Assembly (NCBI GenBank): GCA_947454235.1
Contig: CANGIY010000025.1
Location: forward strand, 1-45,805
Direction: 5' to 3'
Source of the DNA: Chitinophagaceae bacterium
Lineage (GTDB): Bacteria; Bacteroidota; Bacteroidia; Chitinophagales; Chitinophagaceae
DNA length: 45,805 nt
Below the pieces are notes generated by a model. That model was not told the origin of the DNA. It saw nothing but the letters and a program-made list of their open reading frames with translations, and searched no databases. A program made the position numbers and the translations under genes. Of this stretch, positions 17,836 to 27,600 are shown one piece after another (within the stretch, counting starts at the first letter, position 1; every line of letters starts with the position of its first letter).

Positions 17836-17909
17836 CTCCCCCTCCCCGACTTGAACGGGGGACCCCATGATTAACAGTCATGTGCTCTAACCAACTGAGC
17901 TAAGGAGGA
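17836..17909 (-). tRNA. tRNA-Asn (GTT)
   Basis: A complete 74-nt cloverleaf on the minus strand. The acceptor stem is TCCTCCT/AGGGGGA (one G-U pair), the D stem GCTC/GAGC, the anticodon stem CATGA/TCATG with loop CTGTTAA (anticodon GTT, complement of 17873-17875), T stem CCCCG/CGGGG, and discriminator G73 as expected for Asn. CCA is not encoded. Confidence 0.97.
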
Positions 17910-17940
17910 AACTCTGGACGCTTTTGGCGTTTTGGGAGTG

Positions 17941-17970
17941 CAAAAATAGTGACTCTTTTGTTTTGGCAAA
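17941..17970 (-). promoter_or_regulatory. Promoter of tRNA-Asn
   Basis: On the minus strand, TTTG, an 18-nt spacer, then TATTTTTG: the same arrangement and spacing as at tRNA-Phe. About 31 nt separate the -7 element from the mature tRNA, so a 5' leader is expected to be trimmed. Confidence 0.72.
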
Positions 17971-18055
17971 ACTTTTTTTCGATTTTCTGTAAATAATTTT
18001 TGTTTTAAATCGCAAGTAGTTGAAAATCAATAGTTTTTATTCGTCGGTTGTTTGG

Positions 18056-18063
18056 TAACTTTG
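18056..18063 (+). promoter_or_regulatory. Candidate TAnnTTTG promoter of the 18081 gene
   Basis: TAACTTTG matches the consensus and ends 17 nt before the ATG at 18081, predicting a very short leader. The -33 region only has a T-rich tract. Confidence 0.45.
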
Positions 18064-18080
18064 TGCCTAACTAGCGATTT

Positions 18081-18560
18081 ATGGAACAAACTAAACTGGA
18101 GCGCATGTTGGTATTGGTAGGCGAGCACTTCGATACACGCAACGACCCCACTCAACTTGATGTTGATGAGGCAATTGTAGCCCGTTTATTGAATATTCAC
18201 CCCGCAACTGTAGTAGAATTCAACGAAGGCGATGGCCCCATTATGTGGCTCATTGTGTTTCCGGTATCAAAGTCCGCGATGGATGGCTTCCTCAATGGCG
18301 CATTGAATGAAACGCAACTCTTTGAGTCAGCAGAACAAGACAAAGACTACAGTTGTTTGTATCTCTGTTCGGTTGTTATGCTGGAGGAATACAGAGGTAA
18401 GGGTATCGCATTTGACCATACTATCAATTCAATCAAGGCTATCGGCGGGTCATTTAAAATTGACAGTCTTTTCGTTTGGCCGTTCGAAGATGCGGGGTTA
18501 AGCCTTGCGCAGAAAATAGCCAATGAAGCTGGGCTGCCATTGTATGTAAAACAGCGATAA
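18081..18560 (+). CDS. GNAT-like acetyltransferase family protein (tentative)
   Basis: The 159-residue soluble product lacks a signal peptide. The only recognisable feature is YRGKGIAFDHTINSIKAI at about residues 104-121, which looks like the acetyl-CoA-binding motif A (R/Q-x-x-G-x-G/A plus helix) of GNAT acetyltransferases, followed by a beta strand (KIDSLFVWPF) and a helix (GLSLAQKIANEAGL). The preceding strand (CLYLCSVVMLEE) also fits the fold. The N-terminal half (GEHFDTRNDPTQLDVDEAI) is not typical, so the substrate is unknown and the assignment is provisional. It has its own promoter-like site and sits 77 nt before the giant surface-protein gene. Confidence 0.55.
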   Translation: MEQTKLERMLVLVGEHFDTRNDPTQLDVDEAIVARLLNIHPATVVEFNEGDGPIMWLIVFPVSKSAMDGFLNGALNETQLFESAEQDKDYSCLYLCSVVMLEEYRGKGIAFDHTINSIKAIGGSFKIDSLFVWPFEDAGLSLAQKIANEAGLPLYVKQR

Positions 18561-18590
18561 AAACATAGGTTTTTGTCATGTATTCGAGTG

Positions 18591-18618
18591 TTTGAAAAAG
18601 CATAATTAACTAACTTGC
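18591..18618 (+). promoter_or_regulatory. Candidate promoter of the giant surface-protein gene
   Basis: TTTG at 18591-18594, 16 nt, then TAACTTGC at 18611-18618, two bases off TAnnTTTG. It lies 20 nt before the ATG at 18638. Confidence 0.33.
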
Positions 18619-18637
18619 AGGCTTGTCAATTTCAACT

Positions 18638-21600
18638 ATGAACAAACGTTACCTTTTCACATATTTCCTATCAGTTGCACTTATTTTTTCAGCAGCCCTT
18701 ACCCGTGCACAAGTAATAACAACCTATGCCGGTGTTAACGGCAGCACCGACCGTACAGGTGACGGAGGTGCAGCAACTTTAGCGCACGTGGGTTTACCCA
18801 ATGGTGTTGCTACTGACACCGCTGGTAATATCTATTTCACAGATTATCAGAACCATGTGGTTAGAAAAGTCACAACATCAGGCGTTATTTCAACGGTTGC
18901 TGGAGTAAGTAGTGGATCAGGTTCATATTCAGGTGATGGTGGTGCTGCAACCAGTGCTCATCTAAATTCACCTACAGGGATTTGTGTAGATCAGGCAGGG
19001 AATATTTACATTGCTGATCAGGCTAATTTTAGGATACGTAAAGTAAATACTTCGGGCATCATATCGACCTACGCAGGAAATGGCACAGGAGGGTATTCCG
19101 GAGATGGTGCCTCAGCGATTTCAGCGAGAATCTCTTGTATAGATGTGGCAATTTCGCGAACAGGTGTTTTGTATATAGCAGACGGTATTTCTCGAATTCG
19201 TTCGGTAAGTGCTTCAGGAATTATCTCAACTTTTGCAGGAAATGATACAGCTGATTACAGGGGAGACGGTGGTGCCGCTACTCTTGCTAGGTTGAATCAA
19301 CCGACTGGCGTATGCGTAGATACATTTGGAAAAGTTTACATCGCTGATTTCGCAAATAATGTAATAAGAGCAGTAAATAATTCAGGGATAATTAGTACTG
19401 TAGCAGGAAATGGAACAGGTGCAGGTGCATGGGTGAGTATTTTTGATGGTGCTACCGGGGGGTACACTGGAGATGGTGGGGCTGCAACTGATGCAGAATT
19501 GAACCAGCCATCTGGAATTGCTTGTGATTTGACAGGTAATTTGTATATATCGGACATGTTTAATTACGTAGTTCGTTATGTAGATATAGCATCTGGGTTA
19601 ATTACGACTTATGCCGGAAATTCAAGTATGGCAGGTGGCTATTCCGGTGATGGTGGTCAAGCAACCGCTGCCGGATTAAATTTCTTTGACGGTTCGAGTA
19701 CATCGTATGGTATGTATTCTGCCGTCGATAAAAAAGGAAATCTCTTCATAGCCGACTACGGCAACAACGTCATTAGAAAAGTAAATGCGCCATTTAAAAT
19801 TTTTGTGGCACGTGATACGATTTGTACTGGTACATCAACTCGGTTTACGTCTTCGGTGCTTTCGGGTACAACCCATTTCCATTGGTTTAAAAATACTACC
19901 TCAGTTGGGTCTGATTCGGTGGCATATACCGCCTCAGGTTTGGCGAATGGCGATGTAATTAGGTGTGTCGTAACGGGGGCAACTACTGCCGATACCGTTG
20001 CTGTGAGTAACTCAATCACCATGCGGGTAATTGCTTTGCCCAATGCTGGTACAATTACCGGTGGTACAGTGGTTTGTGTGGGACAAAACCTCACACTATC
20101 AAATGCAACCAGCGGAGGTACATGGAGCAGCGGTAGTACTTCAAATGCGACAATCACAACAGGTGGGATAGTGCGCGGCGTGGCTTCGGGTACAACAATC
20201 ATCTCGTATTCTGTAACTAATTTTTGTGGTACAGCGGTAGATACTCAGCTTATCACAGTGAACGCGCTTCCTACAATCGGTACTTCACCCACTTCTGCAA
20301 CCATTTGCTCAGGTACAAGTACTACTGTTTCTGGTACAGGCGGTACCACCTATTCATGGTCGCCTGCAACAGGCTTAAGTGCTACGACAGGTACTTCAAT
20401 CACAGCATCTCCAACTTCTACAACAACGTATACTGTAACTGGTGTCAGTGCAGCGGGTTGTTCCAATACAGGTAGCATTACCATCACAGTAAATGCAACG
20501 CCAACAGTTACGGCTACATCAGATGCTGCAAGCTATTGTAATGGCAACTCAACGACATTGAGGGCAACGGGCGGCACAACGTATTCTTGGTCTCCAGCAA
20601 CTGGTTTGAGTGCAACAATAGGAGCTGCAGTGACATGTTCAGTTACCGCGACAACTACTTACACCGTTACAGGTACAACAGGTAGTTGTTCTGACACCGG
20701 AGTCCGTACCATCACAGTAAATCCTTTGCCTACCGTATCGGCTACTGCTATTCGGGCTTCTATCTGCCTTGGCGACACAACAACCTTGAGTACAACAGGG
20801 TCTTCGTCTGGCTTAACTTATGCATGGACCCCTTCATTCCGATTGAGTGCGACGACAGGGGCAAGTGTTGTGAGTTCAGCTACAACAACTACTACTTACT
20901 CAGTAACAGGTACTAATGGTTCGGGCTGTTCAAATACGGCGAGTCAAACAATAACGGTTAATCCTATTCCTACAATATCTGTCACAAGAACTGCCGATAC
21001 CATTTGCTATGGCAGAACTGATACTTTTAGAGCTACGGGTGGCTCCACCTATTCATGGGCACCTACAACCGGTTTAAGTGCAACGACGGGGGCTACAGTG
21101 GTTGCGAGTCCTACCACAACCACAACTTACACTTTAACTGGTACAAGTGCGGCAGGTTGTTCGGGTACTTTCACATTTACAATTCGTGTTAATCCGTTAC
21201 CTGCTGCTGTTTCTGCGATTACAGGTGCGCACTCGCTTTGTATGCACGCAACTACGACATTGTCAAATAGTACCTCGGGTGGTTCATGGCGCAGTTCTGA
21301 TACTTCTACGGCTACCATTGGTGCTACTACAGGTATAGTTACCGGTGTGCTTTCAAGCGATTCTGTAACCATGTACTACACTGTTTCTAACTCGTGTGGT
21401 TCTTCGTCCGATTCGTTCAGGGTATTGGTACATCCGCTTCCAAATGCCGGAGTTCTTTCAGGTGCCACCAATATTTGTGTGGGAAGCACTTCAAGTGTAA
21501 GCTCCTCATCAGCTACTTTCGGTACTTGGTCTTCCACTTCAACATCAGTTGCAACTGTTGATGGTTCAGGATTGGTAACAGGCGTAGGAGTGGGTTTCAC

Positions 21601-24600
21601 GACTATTAAATTCATAGTTACATCGCCGTATGGCTGCGGAAGCGATACCGCCCGATTTAATGATACGGTCATTACGGTGCCAACTTTAACTGCAATTTCA
21701 GGAGTCTCAACAGTTTGTGAGGGTGCAACAATTACGTTGACAAACAGCACATCAGGCGGTACATGGAGTGTTTCAAACACCACCAGGGCAACTATCGATG
21801 GTTCGGGTGTGGTGCATGGCATTGTAGCTGGGAGTGATACGGTAAAATACCGCGTAACCAATATTTGCGGAGCGGACAGTGTGTTAAAAGCTATTACAAT
21901 CAATCCTCTGCCACATGCAGGTACCATAGTTGGTGCTTCGGTAGTGTGTGGCGGCAGCTCTATTACACTCACCGATACGCCAACTGTTTCGGGTACTTGG
22001 AGTGTTATAAATACATCGTTGGCAACTATTAGTAGTACAGGCGTATTATCGGGTATGCGCAATGGGTTCGATACTGTTCTTTATACTGTTACCAATTCTT
22101 GCGGTAATGATGTAGCGCGATTCCCCGTTTATGTCGATTCGGTGACTTTGAGGGTGACAGGTTATGTCAACCCGATTATTTGCAGCGATGGTTCAATCTC
22201 TTTTGCTGGACTTAGGGCGGGTGCAACTTACAATTTGTTGTATTCTCGCAACAGCTTGCCTGATACTACTTTTGGTATCACAGCAAGCGGTACTGGTACA
22301 TATACTTTGAATGGTTTATATCCTGCTCAGTTCAACGATATTTCAGTTATATCTGCCAATGGTTGCAGGTCAACAGGTATTGTTCCGGCATCAAGTCCAA
22401 TCGTACTTACGGATACCACTCATCTCACGCTTGTTGATACTTTAAACCCCTCTTATTGCGGCGCTAGTGATGGGCACATCAAAATTGGCGGCATGAGGGC
22501 GTCAAGTGCATACACACTACACATTCGCAGGGACGGGACATACACAAGCGATACCATTACATCTGACGCTTCAGGCAACTATACAATTTCTGGTTTGTCT
22601 GTAGGTTTGTATCAATACATTTATGTAACTATCGGTCACCATGTAACAGGTACCGACAGTTGTAATTCAAATACACTTGCGGGTGTAACAGGTTCATTCA
22701 TTACCCTTACCAATCCGTCTATGCCAGCTATCACTGGTACCAATCACGTTTGTAATGGGCTTACTACAGCACTTTCAGATGCGCTTTCGGGTGGTACATG
22801 GTCGAGTGCAAGTACGGGCATTGCATCTGTATCAACGACTGGCGTTGTAACAGGTATGGGTGCAGGAAGTACAACAATCAGTTATTCAACTTCGGCAGCA
22901 TGTACTGCGACTATTGCATTTACTGTCAATGCGACTCCTTCCGTTGCTGGGAATGCAGTGAGGGGTACAATTTGTAGCGGTGATACCACTAGCTTATCGA
23001 CTTCGGGCGCATCGACTTACAGTTGGGCGCCTGGTGGGGGCTTAAGTACAACAACAGGAAGTGTAGTAGTGTTTTCGGGTACTACTAGTGCGAGTTATAC
23101 AGTTACTGGAACCAGCAGTGCCGGCTGTACTAATACAGCAACGGTAGGCATCACCGTAAACGCTATTCCTGTACCAACTATTACCGCAACTTCGGCTACT
23201 TATTGTGTTGGTAGTTCAAGCAGTTTAACGGCGACGGGTGCAACAAGTTATTCATGGGCTCCTGCAACAGGCTTGTCTGCGACAGCAGGTAGTACTGTTT
23301 CAACAAGTGTTACATCTACTACTACGTACACTGTTACAGGTACAACATCGGGTTGTTCGGGTACAGTGACGCAACTTATTACTGTTAATCCGGTTCCAAC
23401 GGTTACTGCGACAGCGTCACCAGCAATTGTTTGTGCAGGTTCAAGTAGCAGCCTCACTGCCGCAACTGCAACCAGTTATTCATGGGCTCCATCAAGCGGT
23501 TTAAGTGCTACTACGGGTTCAGTAGTGTCGGCAACGCCTGGTGCAACAACTACATATACTGTAACGGGCAGCAACTCATTTGGTTGTACCGATACAGGTT
23601 TAGTGTTAGTGACGGTGAACGCAATACCGGTGCTTACAGTTACCCCAACTTCAGGTGCAATTTGTTCAGGAAGTACTACCCATATCAATGTGTCAGGTGC
23701 CAATTCGTATTCATGGAGTCCGGCAATTGGCTTAAGTGCTACTACGGGCAGCGATGTTGTATTCAGCCGAACAACAACAACAACTTATACGGTAACAGGT
23801 ACAAGTGCTGCAGGTTGTGTGGGTACAACTACTGTTACTGTAACAGTGAATCCGCTTCCTAATGCAGGAACTATCTCAGGTTCTAACAATGTTTGTGTGG
23901 CTACCACAACTACATTGAGTTCAAGCGTAACAGGTGGCACATGGGTGAGTTCTAATACAGCTTTAGCTACGGTGGCATCGGGAGTTGTAGGAGGTGTTTC
24001 TGTGGGTGTTGATACAATTATGTACATTTTCACCAACAGTTGTGGCTCTGATACTGCACGCCATCCTATCAATGTGCTTTCAGTACCTGTCATTCGCAGT
24101 ATTGCTGGCCCTGATAGTGTCTGTTTGGGTGATTCAGTTACTTTGTCAGATTCAGCAACGGGAGGAACGTGGTCGTCACTTTCTCCTACAGTTGCCACAA
24201 TTAACCCTACGACTGGGGTTGTGCATGGGCTTACTTCTGGTACTTGCACCATTGTTTATGCTATAGGTGGTATTTGTGGTTCTACCAATAGAACTATGAG
24301 TTTTAGGGTAATGCCACTTCCGAATGCCGGTACAATTTCAGGGACTTCTGTATTTTGTGCGGGTACGGGTACTACATTTACTTCATCGGCAACTGGTGGA
24401 GTATGGTCAAGTAGTAGTACTTCGATTGCAACTGTAGGTTCAGGTTCTGGTATTGTAACAGGTAGTACAGCAGGAAATGCAACAATTTCATATTCAGTGA
24501 CCAATAGTTGTGGTACCGCCGTAGCCACATTCCCAATTACAATTCAAACATTCCCAACTGCGGGAACGATATCGGGTGCCGATTCAGTTTGTGCAGGTAA

Positions 24601-27600
24601 TAATACTTCGCTTACTTCAACTATATCAGGTGGTGCGTGGTCATCAGCAACACCAACCATAGCTACCGTTTCAACTGGTGGTACGGTGTTTGGCTTGACG
24701 AATGGTACGGCCATCATTTCCTATGGAATAACAAATACTTGCGGAACGGGCTATTCAAATTTCGCCATTATAGTTAATCCACGCCCTGATGCAGGAACTA
24801 TTATTGGTCTGTCTGCAATTTGTGCAACACGTACTGCCACTTTACGTTCAAGTTCAGCAGGCGGTACATGGTCTAGTTTGTTTACATCAATTGCAACTAT
24901 ATCTGCATCGGGCGTTGTTACGGGTGTAGCCACGGGGTCTGATACCATTTATTATTTAGTTACAAATTCATGCGGAACAGACATTGCGCGTTACCATATT
25001 ACGGTAAATCCACTCCCTGTTTCAGGTACAATTTCGGGTGCCGATTCTGTGTGCCGCTTTGCGACTACTACACTTACAGATGGTGCTTCGGGAGGTGTCT
25101 GGTCCAGTTCTGATACATCAATTGCAACAATCTCATCATTCGGCGTTGTTTCAGGTGTTAGGGTAGGTGCAACCATTATTTCGTACTCGGTAACCAACTC
25201 ATGCGGCACATCGGTAGCAACGAAGTCAGTCTATGTTAAGGCATTGCCAGATACGGGTTCCATTTCAGGTGTTGCAACAGTTTGCGAAGGTGCAACTATC
25301 AGCCTTTCAGAATCAGTGTCCGGGGGTGTTTGGATGTCTTCAAATACGGCACGCGCCACAGTGACGTCGGCTGGTGTTGTTACGGGAGTAAGTGCAGGTG
25401 CTGTTACAATCAGTTATAGTGTTACTAACTCATGCAGAACACTAGCTGCTGTGCATTCAGTAATAGTAAATCCTTTGCCACACGCTGGTTCTATAACTGG
25501 TACTTCAACAGTTTGTGAGGGTAGTTCAGTTTCGCTCGGATCAACAATCACAGGAGGAACATGGTCGGGAAGCACTTCTATTGCAACCGTTAGCTCAACA
25601 GGGGGTGTTACAGGTGCTGCTGCTGGTACAATAACTGTTACTTTCATTGTTTCAAACTCTTGTGGGGCAGATACTACTACACGGGTAGAAACGGTGAACC
25701 CTCTTCCGCATTCAGGAACCATTCTAGGTCCAACAACAATTTGTGTTAGTTCAAGGCAAACTTTAAGTGATACGGCAACAGGTGGAGCGTGGTCTTCTAC
25801 AAATACTTCGGTGGCTAGTGTTACTTCAACCGGAGATTTGTATGGCATTGCTGCGGGTAGTGCAACTATTAGATACATCGTTACAAACAGTTGTGGTTCT
25901 GATACTGCTACTCTTACTGTGAATGTGCTTTCAAGTCCGGGCTCGGGAACCATAACGGGACCTGCAAATGTGTGTGTAGGTACGCCTGCTTCATATTCTG
26001 ATACTATTACCGGCGGTGCCTGGAGCTTAACCAATGCAACATTGGCTACTATCAATTCTTCTGGTGTGGTTTCTGCAATTTCAGGCGGAAGCGATACTGT
26101 TGTTTACACGGTATCTACAACTTGCGGAACAGTAAGAAGCATTTTCCCAATCACATTAACTCCGCGACCAAATGCGGGTACTATTACAGGGCTTACAAGT
26201 GTCTGTGTAAGTGCCGCAATTACACTTTCTGACCTAACTAGCGGTGGTGTATGGTCGATGAGCAATGCCAATGCGACAATCTCTAGTACGGGAGTTGTTA
26301 CTGGTATTACTGCGGGGCTCGATACTGCTATTTATACTTTTACCAATGCTTGCGGAAGCGCTACGACAAAACATGCTATGACAGTTAATCCGCTTGCTGA
26401 TGCAGGAACAATCACAGGAAGCACATTTAATATTTGTATTGCGGGCACACAGGCATATACTTCAACCATTTCAGGTGGTACATGGACAGTTGCTGCGCCA
26501 TCGATAGCTACAATAGATGGCACTGGTGTTGTGACCGGCGTTTCAGCGGGTACTACCAACATTACGTATTCTGTTTCAAACATTTGCGGTACAGCACGTG
26601 CGGTTGTTGCGGTACACATCTTTAGCTTCCCATCAGCGGGAACTATAAGTGGTCCGGCTCAAATTTGTATTGGCACACCTGTTCGCATTACAAGTACAAT
26701 AACAGGTGGTACATGGGTGAGCAGCAATACAGCACTTGCAACCATCACGGCCTCTTCGGGCGTAGCTGATGGTCTCTCGGCTGGTTTAGATACATTTATT
26801 TATACCATGACCAATGTATGCGGCACAGATTCAGCAACCATAGCTTTGCCTATCATTCCAATTCCTAACGCAGGAAGAATTTTTGGAACATCTAATCTTT
26901 GTATTGGTGGTACAGGCATAGATTCATCAACTGTTTTGGGTGGTCGCTGGAGTACTGCTTCATCATTTATAAATATCGATTCGGTTACAGGTTCAGTTAC
27001 AGGTCGTTCAGTTGGTACTGCTATTATTACCTATCAGGTGAGGTCAGTTTGTGGTTCAGCTATTGATACAGCCATTGTGGTTGTTCGCCCTAACCCTGAT
27101 TTTACAAGTTCAACAAACCCTCCTGCAATTTGCAGTGGCACAGTATTTAATTACACGCCGGGTTCATCTTCAACGGGTGCAACATTTGTATGGTCACGTG
27201 CTACTGTTTTAGGGCTCAGTAATGCCGCAAATAGCGGTTCCGGTAACCCGATGGAAGTTTTAGATGATACAACCACCGCATCAGTGTCTGCAGTATATAA
27301 TTATACCATCACATCAGTTTATGGCTGTATTTCTAATCAAAATGTCACAGCGAGGGTAAATCCTGCACCACAATTGGTTAACAATACCCGCATTAAAGTT
27401 TGTTCAGGAGCTGAAATTTCATTTACTCCGGCAAGCTCATTGTCTTCAACTACATTCCGTTGGTCCAGAGCTTCTGTAACGGGAATTACTCCGGCATCAG
27501 GAGCGGGTTTTGGATCAATTAACGAATCGTTGGTAAGCACTAATGCCGATTCTACCGTTATACAATATGTTTACACGCTCACTTCGGGTGGCTGTTCGGG

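Noticed and set aside
20040-27110. Many long antisense frames of 70-230 codons on the minus strand (for example 21376-22062 and 25414-26055)
   Set aside because: They are shadows of the tandem Ig repeats; the same Val/Pro/Thr-rich composition recurs with the repeat period.
20040-27110. CRISPR-like regular repetition
   Set aside because: The repetition is in-frame and protein-coding, units differ at DNA level, and there are no short identical repeats with unique spacers.
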